Assembly: GCA_027371665.1 (NCBI GenBank)
Contig: DAHXMP010000416.1
Location: forward strand, 1 to 5,356
Direction of reading: 5' to 3'
Origin: Bacteroidota bacterium
Lineage (GTDB): Bacteria; Bacteroidota; Ignavibacteria; Kapaibacteriales; UBA2268
Length of the DNA: 5,356 nt
Shown: positions 1-5,356 of the stretch, piece after piece
How the letters are laid out: every line of letters begins with the position of its first letter
How positions within the stretch are numbered: position 1 is the first letter of the stretch
Made by a program: the position numbers and the translations under genes
The notes under the pieces: generated by a model
What the model saw: only the letters and a program-made list of their open reading frames with translations
What the model was told of the DNA's origin: nothing
Databases searched by the model: none

Positions 1-300
1 AATGACTATTTTGCTTCCAATGATCAACAAATTGTTTTCCTTTGCAAATCTCATCATTTCCGACAATCGAATAAAACGAGCTGAATTACGCATACCATCG
101 ATATTACTCCACAAGAAGAACATGTATTCACCGCTTGCCAACTTTGCGAGTTTGTTGAGTGGGTGTTCGAGTGTGTACCAATTTGAAATTTCGAAGATTT
201 TGACGTGTGAGTCAGTATAGAGTACATCGAGATTGGTAGATGTCCGTTGCAATGTATCTTCGTTTGACAAAGAACCCAAAACAACCACAAACAGTTCCAT
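1..300 (-). CDS. Putative GT-A/family-2-like glycosyltransferase, N-terminal fragment (runs off window)
   Basis: Minus-strand reading from an ATG at 298-300 is open for 100 codons to the window edge, and open upstream to a TAA at 337-339. The fragment has the layout expected at the start of a family 2 glycosyltransferase: a hydrophobic strand (FVVVLGS, residues 4-10), an Asn/Glu-rich helix (NEDTLQRT), a second strand ending in an acidic residue (VKIFEISN, 33-40), then a segment resembling the family's LN-x-AxGEY-FL stretch (LNKLAKLASGEYMFFL, 48-63), followed by SNID where DxD-type metal-binding residues usually sit. That last motif is imperfect. There is no good ribosome binding site before the ATG, and the reading overlaps the out-of-frame tail of dxs, so this may be a 5'-truncated gene joined to dxs. 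If real it would transfer a sugar from a nucleotide-sugar donor; substrate unknown. The family call is by eye from about 100 residues and is tentative. Confidence 0.4.
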   Translation of the reverse strand, partial: MELFVVVLGSLSNEDTLQRTSTNLDVLYTDSHVKIFEISNWYTLEHPLNKLAKLASGEYMFFLWSNIDGMRNSARFIRLSEMMRFAKENNLLIIGSKIVI

Positions 301-1862
301 GGAAAGGCTTGAGGTTGCATCCTCTCGTTTCCTTCTTTAACTATCTCTCCCTTTCCAAGAGGAATGTATTTCATAACCGATTGCTTCACCCCGGCAGCCC
401 TGCCACGGGGGTATCTTATTGCAACAGGCCCGTTGGTATAATGATATATTGCGGAGAAAAGTAAATCTCTCAGTTCCTGTTCATCTTTTGGTGCGGCGAG
501 AATCATATTCGGTATTGGCCGAAGATATGCCATATCGAGGATGCCATGGTGAGTTGCTCCGTCTTCACCCACAAGACCTGACCTGTCGAGTGCAAAAACC
601 ACATGAAGTTTCTGAATCGAGACATCATGAATAACCTGGTCGAAAGCTCTCTGAAGAAATGTCGAATAAATTGCACAAACCGGCACCATCCCTTCTTTTG
701 CAAGTCCTGCCGCAAAAGTTACTCCATGTTCTTCGGCTATACCGACATCAAATACCCTGTCGGGGAATTTCCTTTCGAGAATATCTAAGCCTGTTCCGTC
801 AGTCATTGCTGCTGTTATTGCAACTACTTTTGGATTGCTTCTGCAAAGCTCTGTCATAGCTTCTCCGAATACCTGGGAATAAGACGGAACAGGGGATAAT
901 TGAATTGCTTTCAGGGATTTTCCGGTTGTCTTATCAATCTTACCAATTGCATGAAGCCTGTAAGAATCATTTTCTGCAGGTCCATAACCCTTACCCTTTT
1001 GAGTCAGTACATGAAGGAGAACAGGTCCATGTACATCCTTTATTGAATTTAAAGTATTAACTAACTGTCTGACATTATTCCCGTGTATTGGTCCAAAATA
1101 GTTGAATCCTAAAGCCTCGAATAAAAGACCTGGCGTTATGAATGCCTTAACGCTACCTTCAATTCTCGAAGCGGCAAGCCTTATTCTGTCGCCAAGCTGT
1201 TCCATCCTCCCTGTCAGCTCCCAGATATTCTCCCTGAGTTTTTGAACTGTAGCGGTTGCATACAGCTTATTGAAATAATTTGATAGTGCGGAAACATTTT
1301 CGGATATTGAAATGTTGTTGTCATTAAGAATAACTGTTAAATCTCTTTTTTGTACACCGCAATTATTCATGGCTTCATAAGACATTCCCCCGGTCATGGC
1401 TCCGTCGCCGATTATAGCCACTACCCGAAAATCTTTATTCATCATATCCCTTGCGGCAGCAATACCCAGGGCAGCCGATATGCTTGTACTTGCATGACCG
1501 GCACCGAAAACATCGTATTCGCTTTCGGAAGGTTTAAGGAATCCGGATAATCCGCCTTTGTGCCTTATTGTCGGCAGTTGGTCTCTTCTGCCGGTAATTA
1601 TTTTATGAGGATACCCCTGGTGTCCGACATCGAAAATGATTTTGTCATGAGGAGTGTTATAAACATAATGCAGTGCAACAGTGAGCTCAATTACTCCGAG
1701 GCCTGCCCCGAAATGTCCGCCTGTCTTCGTAATAACGTCAACCATATATTCACGGACTTCACTGCATACATCCTGGAGCTCGCTTAGTTTTAATTGTCTT
1801 AGGTCTGCCGGAGAATTTATCTTAAATAAATATTTATACCCGCCGTTATTTTCTTTAGCCAT
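54..1862 (-). CDS. dxs: 1-deoxy-D-xylulose-5-phosphate synthase, C-terminal domain lost
   Basis: DXS is a cytoplasmic thiamine-diphosphate enzyme that condenses pyruvate with glyceraldehyde 3-phosphate to DXP, the entry step of the MEP isoprenoid pathway. Family landmarks are clear: INSPADLRQL near residue 15, GHFGAGLG with the active-site His at 50, DVGHQGYPHK at 78-87, the ThDP/Mg motif GDGAMTGG at 152-159 with NDNN at 180-183, the catalytic-Glu segment GIAEEHG at 374-380, TFLQRAFDQVIHDV at 401-414, DRSGLVGEDGATHHG at 426-440 and AIRYPRG at 481-487. The N-terminal and pyrimidine-binding domains are thus complete. From about residue 513 (near 324-326) the translation becomes Trp/Cys/Ser-rich nonsense to a TGA at 54-56, so the usual C-terminal transketolase domain of roughly 120 residues is missing. 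The start at 1860-1862 fits the family N-terminus, although only a weak AAGA precedes it. It lies 63 bp downstream of the OmpA-like gene on the same strand. As shown the enzyme would probably be inactive; an assembly misjoin is an alternative. Confidence 0.93.
   Translation of the reverse strand: MAKENNGGYKYLFKINSPADLRQLKLSELQDVCSEVREYMVDVITKTGGHFGAGLGVIELTVALHYVYNTPHDKIIFDVGHQGYPHKIITGRRDQLPTIRHKGGLSGFLKPSESEYDVFGAGHASTSISAALGIAAARDMMNKDFRVVAIIGDGAMTGGMSYEAMNNCGVQKRDLTVILNDNNISISENVSALSNYFNKLYATATVQKLRENIWELTGRMEQLGDRIRLAASRIEGSVKAFITPGLLFEALGFNYFGPIHGNNVRQLVNTLNSIKDVHGPVLLHVLTQKGKGYGPAENDSYRLHAIGKIDKTTGKSLKAIQLSPVPSYSQVFGEAMTELCRSNPKVVAITAAMTDGTGLDILERKFPDRVFDVGIAEEHGVTFAAGLAKEGMVPVCAIYSTFLQRAFDQVIHDVSIQKLHVVFALDRSGLVGEDGATHHGILDMAYLRPIPNMILAAPKDEQELRDLLFSAIYHYTNGPVAIRYPRGRAAGVKQSVMKYIPLGKGEIVKEGNERMQPQAFPWNCLWLFWVLCQTKIHCNGHLPISMYSILTHTSKSSKFQIGTHSNTHSTNSQSWQAVNTCSSCGVISMVCVIQLVLFDCRK
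300..326 (-). other. Junction where dxs homology ends and another reading frame takes over
   Basis: DXS-like protein (VKEGNE) ends at about 324-326. The glycosyltransferase-like reading begins no later than the ATG at 298-300 and is in a different frame. I translated all three minus-strand frames across 1-330. None shows DXS C-terminal landmarks such as the PLD segment or the EE...GG stretch, and one frame hits a stop near 209. This is therefore a change of sequence content and not a simple frameshift. A GAGAG dinucleotide run at 322-326 sits at the boundary. No insertion-sequence ends or target-site duplication are visible. Confidence 0.7.
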
Positions 1863-1925
1863 TCTTAATTAATGCCCACATCGTAAAAAATCATTGTTTA
1901 AGACGATTAAGTCTAAATTTATTCT
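1863..1925 (-). other. Short spacer between OmpA-like gene and dxs
   Basis: This 63-bp AT-rich gap separates two co-oriented minus-strand genes. A weak inverted repeat (AGAC at 1901-1904, GTCT at 1911-1914, plus two outer A-T pairs after a mismatch) is followed on the minus strand, about ten bases on, by a run of six T near 1886-1891. That could be a feeble terminator. I see no convincing promoter or Shine-Dalgarno for dxs, so read-through from the OmpA-like gene is possible. Confidence 0.35.
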
Positions 1926-3875
1926 TTACAGTTTCGGAGTAATAACATAAATCTGCACTGTCCTGGACAATTGTCTCCCTATTGGTGAATTGTTATCGAA
2001 AATAACCTGGTTTTCGCCGACACCATATATTTCATATTTTGCTTCTTTTACTTTTGCGGAGAGTATATCTTTAACGGCATTGGCTCTTTGTTCCGAAAGC
2101 TTTTTGTTGTAATCTTCGTTACCTATTCTATCGGTATATCCGTAAATTTTAATTGTTGAATTGAATTTAATATCAGGAACTATATATTTTTCGATTATTG
2201 CTTTGTCATTATCCGACACATCAGCTTTATCAAAATCGAACAATATCAGGCTGTATTTTGAAATTGTTTTATCCGGCAATTCTTCAGATTTCTTGCGTGT
2301 AAAGGAATAATATTCAACCGGAATCGAGCCTGAAACGCTTCTTTTAAGTTCCCTTGCATTTTCTGCATTCAGCGAGTAATCAACAGGTACCTGGCTTTTC
2401 TTTAATTCATTCGGTATTATTACGAATTGAATGGGATTAATGCTGTCGCTTCCTCCCAGGGTTTTTAATGGCTGACCCGCCTGCTCGATACCAAATTTCC
2501 AGGAAGTAACAGAATCGGTTGAAATAATGTATGGAACAAATTCAATTTGATTTGGTTCTGCTATAGTTTGGTTCTCGCTTTTCATGATAATCGGTTCGAG
2601 CAGTTTGCTGTTGGAACTTGACAACTCGATTCTTCTGTTTTCAGCATCACCGTCGGGTACTGTCGTTGCAGATGGTTTTTCCGGTAAGCCGATTGCCCTT
2701 ATATTAATCCTTTCCGGATTAATTTTATAAGTATTAACTATATAATCTTTGGCAAATTCAGCTCTTCTTAATGCGAGCTGTGGAGTGTCTTTTTCTTTTT
2801 TATCGTCTATTGTACCGGTAATAGTAAGTTCTGCATCAGTTATTTCCTGCATTCTTTTGCCAACTATATCCAATGTTCTCAGATTGATTTTCATAGCATC
2901 CGGCTCCATGGTTTCCGCCTGGAACTCTCCCTTTGCAGTTCCGGATTCAAGTGTTTGTGTGCTGTCAGACGGTGCAGGTTGGTTCTCGTCGCAGAAAACA
3001 TAAGGTAAAATAGGAAAAAGCTCTGTATATTGAACATCTTCGACCTTGATATTTTTTAAAGGATGCTTTGCTCCTTCTTTATCATAATAATTAATTTCTT
3101 TAAAACCGATTTGTAAATCATGGAATGTTTCCGATGGCTTTTCCTGTTTTTTTGTTAAGCCGAAAGTAAGAGATACCCCCGCTCTTAATTGAGGTATATC
3201 CCATGTTGTAAAATTTTGATTGCTTGAAACATGAGTAAACGGAATCCTGTAGGAAACCTCGGGTATAAGAAAAATATTATCCTTCAATTCAATAGTGTAC
3301 CCTGCTCCAATAATTCCGGCAATTCTTACCGCAGGATTTGGAATATTTGCATTATTTGAAATTGATAATGATGCAGGTATTGGTGATGTCTGATTTTCTT
3401 TTTCTGTATATTTTGTAGAAATCGGTATTCCAAACTCAAGACCTGCAAGAAAATACAGGGGTTTTACAGGTAATAAATTATGAAATTGTAAAACAGGTGA
3501 TATTTCTAGATAATGCAAATCTGCATGTAAGTCCTGAACAGTATTTGTATCAGGATTTCCAGTGAAAATAACATTTTCAGATAAATCACCGGACAAACCA
3601 TTGTACCCCAATCTGCCTGATAATGTAAAAGTGTTGTTTAGAGGATAATTACCGATAACACCCGCTGAGAACCAAAAGCTTGTTTTATTTTCATTGAAAT
3701 TTATCGTTCTCTGAGAATTTATCGGCAAATTAAATGACGGAGTGTGCATGTTGAAATTTAATCCGCCGTAAATTCCTATATTTACAGGCATCATATTGGT
3801 GCTGTCCTGTGCTTCCAGATATGAGCCCAAAATCACATATGTGAAAATTATGCAGATATAAAATAAATTTTTCAT
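1926..3875 (-). CDS. OmpA-family outer-membrane protein with N-terminal beta-barrel and two OmpA-like modules
   Basis: This 649-residue envelope protein probably anchors the outer membrane to peptidoglycan. Residues 1-22 form a Sec signal peptide (MKNLF, hydrophobic core, cut near EAQ); there is no lipobox Cys. Residues about 30-240 are alternating aromatic/Gly strands typical of an outer-membrane beta-barrel, ending LRAGVSLTFGL. Residues about 328-420 form a divergent OmpA-like module (ITDAELTITGTIDD, LALRRAEFAKDYI, ENRRIEL). About 420-535 is a beta-rich linker. About 541-645 is a canonical OmpA domain: LILFDFDKADVS, IYGYTDRIGNEDYN with the Asp that binds diaminopimelate, KLSEQRANAVKDIL with the matching Arg, GVGE, and GRQLSRTVQI in place of the usual NRRVEI. 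The start is set by the signal peptide; the ribosome site is poor (AAAGATAAT before ATG), as is common in Bacteroidota. The gene is transcribed divergently from the 216-residue barrel gene and lies upstream of dxs. OmpA family is firm; barrel function (pore or plain anchor) is unknown. Confidence 0.88.
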   Translation of the reverse strand: MKNLFYICIIFTYVILGSYLEAQDSTNMMPVNIGIYGGLNFNMHTPSFNLPINSQRTINFNENKTSFWFSAGVIGNYPLNNTFTLSGRLGYNGLSGDLSENVIFTGNPDTNTVQDLHADLHYLEISPVLQFHNLLPVKPLYFLAGLEFGIPISTKYTEKENQTSPIPASLSISNNANIPNPAVRIAGIIGAGYTIELKDNIFLIPEVSYRIPFTHVSSNQNFTTWDIPQLRAGVSLTFGLTKKQEKPSETFHDLQIGFKEINYYDKEGAKHPLKNIKVEDVQYTELFPILPYVFCDENQPAPSDSTQTLESGTAKGEFQAETMEPDAMKINLRTLDIVGKRMQEITDAELTITGTIDDKKEKDTPQLALRRAEFAKDYIVNTYKINPERINIRAIGLPEKPSATTVPDGDAENRRIELSSSNSKLLEPIIMKSENQTIAEPNQIEFVPYIISTDSVTSWKFGIEQAGQPLKTLGGSDSINPIQFVIIPNELKKSQVPVDYSLNAENARELKRSVSGSIPVEYYSFTRKKSEELPDKTISKYSLILFDFDKADVSDNDKAIIEKYIVPDIKFNSTIKIYGYTDRIGNEDYNKKLSEQRANAVKDILSAKVKEAKYEIYGVGENQVIFDNNSPIGRQLSRTVQIYVITPKL

Positions 3876-3917
3876 ATTATCTTTATATTAATGAAACATT
3901 TTTTCTGATAAATTTTA

Positions 3918-3925
3918 CAAATATA
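3918..3925 (-). promoter_or_regulatory. Candidate Bacteroidota-type -7 element for the OmpA-like gene
   Basis: Read on the minus strand this is TATATTTG, an exact match to the TAnnTTTG element of Bacteroidota primary sigma-factor promoters. It lies 42 bases upstream of the ATG at 3873-3875, giving a leader of about 30-35 nt. No TTTG or TTG element is visible at the expected -33 spacing, and the region is so AT-rich that chance matches are likely. Confidence 0.3.
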
Positions 3926-3960
3926 TCAAATTTTAAAGGATAATTATTTATAATAAATCA

Positions 3961-3991
3961 TTGCAAAAGTAATATAAAATAGAATTCTTTG
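3961..3991 (+). promoter_or_regulatory. Weak candidate promoter for the 216-residue barrel gene
   Basis: TTG at 3961-3963 and ATTCTTTG at 3984-3991 are separated by 20 bases, the spacing expected for a Bacteroidota -33/-7 pair, but the -7 element has AT in place of TA. A sigma-70-like TATACT at 4003-4008 is an alternative, without a good -35. The rest of the 170-bp divergent spacer (3876-4045) is AT-rich and holds no gene. Confidence 0.2.
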
Positions 3992-4004
3992 TTAATAGTT
4001 AATA
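3991..4004 (+). repeat. Tandem 7-bp direct repeat GTTAATA x2
   Basis: Two perfect adjacent copies of GTTAATA occur about 40 bases before the start codon of the 216-residue barrel gene. They could be a small operator, or simple chance in AT-rich DNA. Confidence 0.5.
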
Positions 4005-4035
4005 TACTAAAATTAATAACTGATTTTTAAAATCC

Positions 4036-4040
4036 GGGGG
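4036..4040 (+). promoter_or_regulatory. Ribosome binding site of the 216-residue barrel gene
   Basis: A GGGGG run, preceded by TCC, lies 5 bases before the ATG at 4046-4048. It stands out in an otherwise nearly G-free leader and supports this start. It is more G-rich than a standard AGGAGG. Confidence 0.55.
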
Positions 4041-4045
4041 ATAAT

Positions 4046-4696
4046 ATGAAAAATTTTACAAAGCTTTTTATTAGCACAGCTCTTTGTCTGGCTTTCTTTT
4101 CTTATCATTCTTATTCGTTACAAATAGGTGTAAATATTGGTTTGTCAACACCAAATAATGAACTCAATAACATTTACAACAGTTCGAGTATCCAGAATGT
4201 CGGTAATTTCGTTAGGCAGGGCACAAAGCTCGGTTATCACGTCGGCATTCGCGGCAGATTAAATTTATCGGATAACCTCATGTTCGTTGGGGGTATAGCT
4301 TATCACAAATTCCCCCAAACATCAATCAGTATTTTTAATCCTTCATCTCCGAATGATACCATTACTCTATCAGTAACAGAAAATGTCATACCTATAACCG
4401 CCGGTGTCAATTATTATATCATCAAACAATTCATCGGATTATACGGTGTCGGGGAATTATCATACAATTATATCTCTAGCTCTGTTGATGCTCAGTACGG
4501 CAGTATCCCTGTTCAACTATCCAAAAGTCCGACTGATAGCAGAATCGGCTTCGGTATCGGTGCCGGTATGGATTTGGATGTCAAACTCGTTACACTTAAT
4601 CTCGAAGCTAAATACAATATGATAAATCTAATCGGGCAGAAAGCAGGAGAGCAGTCGAAGGCTTTTGTTTCAGTAGCCCTTGGAGTGTTTTTCTAA
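4046..4696 (+). CDS. Small outer-membrane beta-barrel protein
   Basis: A 216-residue secreted protein of unknown specific role, probably an integral outer-membrane barrel of the OmpW/OmpX/PorT-like size class. Residues 1-24 are a signal peptide (MKNFTKLF, hydrophobic core, cut after SYS). The mature part starts LQIGVNIGLSTP and alternates amphipathic strands with Ser/Asn/Pro-rich loops (KLGYHVGIRGRLNL, NLMFVGGIAYHKF, VIPITAGVNYYI, FIGLYGVGELSYNY, RIGFGIGAGMDLDV, VTLNLEAKYNMI). It ends in FVSVALGVFF, with the terminal Phe typical of the barrel-assembly signal. There is no OmpA domain. Strand order and motifs match by eye the N-terminal barrel of the divergent OmpA-like protein (GIGAGMDLDVK against GIIGAGYTIELKD; NLEAKYNM against IPEVSYRI), suggesting they are paralogous. 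It could equally be one of many generic barrel proteins; ligand or pore function cannot be read from the sequence. Confidence 0.82.
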   Translation: MKNFTKLFISTALCLAFFSYHSYSLQIGVNIGLSTPNNELNNIYNSSSIQNVGNFVRQGTKLGYHVGIRGRLNLSDNLMFVGGIAYHKFPQTSISIFNPSSPNDTITLSVTENVIPITAGVNYYIIKQFIGLYGVGELSYNYISSSVDAQYGSIPVQLSKSPTDSRIGFGIGAGMDLDVKLVTLNLEAKYNMINLIGQKAGEQSKAFVSVALGVFF

Positions 4697-4701
4697 TCTT
4701 C

Positions 4702-4720
4702 ATGTAGATGATTTCTACAT
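4702..4720 (+). other. Perfect 7-bp inverted repeat after the barrel gene
   Basis: ATGTAGA at 4702-4708 and TCTACAT at 4714-4720 flank a 5-nt loop, starting 5 bases after the stop codon. The stem is AT-rich and has no T-run after it, so it is a poor intrinsic terminator. It could be an mRNA 3' end stabiliser or a protein-binding palindrome. Confidence 0.4.
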
Positions 4721-4727
4721 TGAGATA

Positions 4728-4753
4728 GTATGAAACTTTAACTCATTTCATAC
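4728..4753 (+). other. Perfect 8-bp inverted repeat
   Basis: GTATGAAA at 4728-4735 pairs with TTTCATAC at 4746-4753 around a 10-nt loop. It lies 7 bases after the first inverted repeat and about 57 bases before the next start codon. No poly-T tail follows. A regulator binding site or weak RNA hairpin are both possible. Confidence 0.4.
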
Positions 4754-4772
4754 GTAAGAAGCCGTAATGGCA

Positions 4773-4788
4773 TATTGAATTATTGAAT
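4773..4788 (+). repeat. Tandem 8-bp direct repeat TATTGAAT x2
   Basis: Two perfect head-to-tail copies lie 22 bases before the next start codon, in the place where a promoter or operator would be expected. No clear TAnnTTTG promoter overlaps it. Confidence 0.5.
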
Positions 4789-4799
4789 AAAGTAAAAAT

Positions 4800-4803
4800 G
4801 AGG
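4800..4803 (+). promoter_or_regulatory. Ribosome binding site deciding the start at 4810
   Basis: GAGG lies 6 bases before the ATG at 4810-4812. In-frame ATGs also occur at 4798 and 4816; the first overlaps this site, and the second is placed less well, so 4810 is preferred. Confidence 0.55.
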
Positions 4804-4809
4804 TTTGAA

Positions 4810-5356
4810 ATGAAAATGATTACTTTATTGTTTTTGGCTTTTGCACTCGTATTGACTGCCTATTCACAGGACACCACAAAAACGAGCCATGAAGACGAAG
4901 CCCAGACTCTTATTGGAAGCGGACATATAACTAATGGCGGCTATGGCGGGCCTGAATTAATATTATCGCCGATACAGGGAGTCCTTGGAGTATTAGTCGG
5001 TGGAAGGGGAGGCTGGATTATTAATCATACCATATCTTTGGGCGGCGGCGGCTACGGATTGGTTACAAGCCATAAAATTGATAAATATTATACCACTTTC
5101 GATTCGGCAGCATATTTACGAATGGGCTACGGTGGCTTTATTATGGAGTATATTAATAGTTCGAACAGCCTTGTCCATTTTACTATCAATGCACTTATCG
5201 GTGCAGGTGGTGCTTCTTACACTAGGCCCTTCCAGGACCAGATGCAGTGGTCCGGCAGCAATTGGATTTATGAATCTTCCGCATTCTTTATTGTCGAACC
5301 TGCCCTTACCGTTGATTTGAACGTTACAAGCTTTTTTCGAATTTCCTTTGGAGCAA
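4810..5356 (+). CDS. Secreted glycine-rich protein of unknown function, 3' end outside window
   Basis: The frame is open for 182 codons to the window edge. Residues 1-20 form a signal peptide (MKMITLLFLAFALVLTAYSQ, likely cut next to the Gln), then a short acidic, Thr-rich stretch (DTTKTSHEDEAQ). A Gly-dense segment follows at 36-84 (GSGHITNGGYGGPELILSP, GVLGVLVGGRGGWIINH, LGGGGYGLV), then GYGGFIMEYIN at 106-116, INALIGAGGASY at 126-137, and alternating strands FFIVEPALTVDLNVTSFFRISFGA at the edge. The pattern of short amphipathic strands with Gly and aromatic residues suggests an outer-membrane or surface beta protein. The motif set resembles a conserved hypothetical family of Bacteroidota/Ignavibacteria that I cannot name with certainty. 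It has no catalytic motif or Cys. It follows the barrel gene by 113 bp on the same strand, so the two may be co-expressed, though the spacer carries its own possible signals. Confidence 0.75.
   Translation, partial: MKMITLLFLAFALVLTAYSQDTTKTSHEDEAQTLIGSGHITNGGYGGPELILSPIQGVLGVLVGGRGGWIINHTISLGGGGYGLVTSHKIDKYYTTFDSAAYLRMGYGGFIMEYINSSNSLVHFTINALIGAGGASYTRPFQDQMQWSGSNWIYESSAFFIVEPALTVDLNVTSFFRISFGA

Noticed and set aside
2..220. Plus-strand open frame of 72 codons
   Set aside because: It is the complement of the more protein-like minus-strand glycosyltransferase-like reading, has no ribosome binding site and resembles no family.
503..715. Open frames within dxs on either strand (for example 503-715 minus, 419-634 plus, 1560-1787 plus)
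   Set aside because: All lie inside clear DXS coding sequence in other frames and lack their own start signals or recognisable content.
324..1862. Simple frameshift in dxs as the explanation of the odd C-terminus
   Set aside because: Translating the other two minus-strand frames below 330 gives no DXS C-terminal motifs; one frame hits a stop near 209 and the other looks like a different protein.
1886..1918. Intrinsic terminator between the OmpA-like gene and dxs
   Set aside because: The stem is only four pairs plus two after a mismatch, and the T-run begins about ten bases away, so it is not convincing as a terminator.
2749..3003. 84-codon plus-strand open frame with hydrophobic stretches
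   Set aside because: It is antisense to the OmpA-like gene, where the real frame shows family motifs; the hydrophobic look arises from the complementary codons.
4404..4622. 72-codon plus-strand open frame inside the barrel gene
   Set aside because: It is an out-of-frame shadow of the 216-residue protein, which has a signal peptide and barrel strands.
5000..5320. 106-codon plus-strand open frame
   Set aside because: It overlaps the Gly-rich gene in another frame; the 4810 frame has a signal peptide, a ribosome binding site and coherent motifs.
1..5356. Mobile element, CRISPR array, tRNA or rRNA
   Set aside because: No transposase or integrase motifs, no terminal inverted repeats, no regularly spaced repeats and no tRNA cloverleaf signature were found by eye.

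Overview
The window looks like chromosomal DNA from a Gram-negative bacterium of the Bacteroidota/Chlorobi (FCB) assemblage, possibly an Ignavibacteria- or Kapabacteria-like lineage. This placement is an inference. It rests on the low G+C and AT-rich spacers, several secreted outer-membrane beta-barrel proteins side by side, a long OmpA-type protein with a barrel at its N-terminus, a near-perfect TAnnTTTG promoter element, and a bacterial DXS.

Layout: positions 1-1862 are read on the minus strand. They hold dxs (1-deoxy-D-xylulose-5-phosphate synthase, first enzyme of the MEP isoprenoid pathway), which is convincing for about 513 residues and then stops looking like DXS near 324-326. Beyond that point the same strand, in another frame, is open to the window edge and resembles the start of a GT-A/family-2-like glycosyltransferase. 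The C-terminal transketolase domain of DXS is therefore absent. Positions 1926-3875 (minus) encode a 649-residue outer-membrane protein: signal peptide, N-terminal beta-barrel, a degenerate OmpA-like module, a linker, and a canonical C-terminal OmpA peptidoglycan-binding domain. A 170-bp AT-rich divergent spacer (3876-4045) follows. On the plus strand come a 216-residue small beta-barrel protein (4046-4696), a 113-bp spacer with two perfect inverted repeats and a tandem 8-bp repeat, and the 5' part of a secreted glycine-rich protein (4810 onward) that runs off the window.

The three secreted proteins form a cell-envelope neighbourhood, with dxs as a housekeeping neighbour. The OmpA-like protein probably ties the outer membrane to peptidoglycan. 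The 216-residue protein looks like a stand-alone version of its barrel. I see no phage, transposon, CRISPR, tRNA or rRNA signal. The strongest anomaly is the dxs junction near 300-326, which is either a real rearrangement or an assembly misjoin. I found no convincing new biological system.
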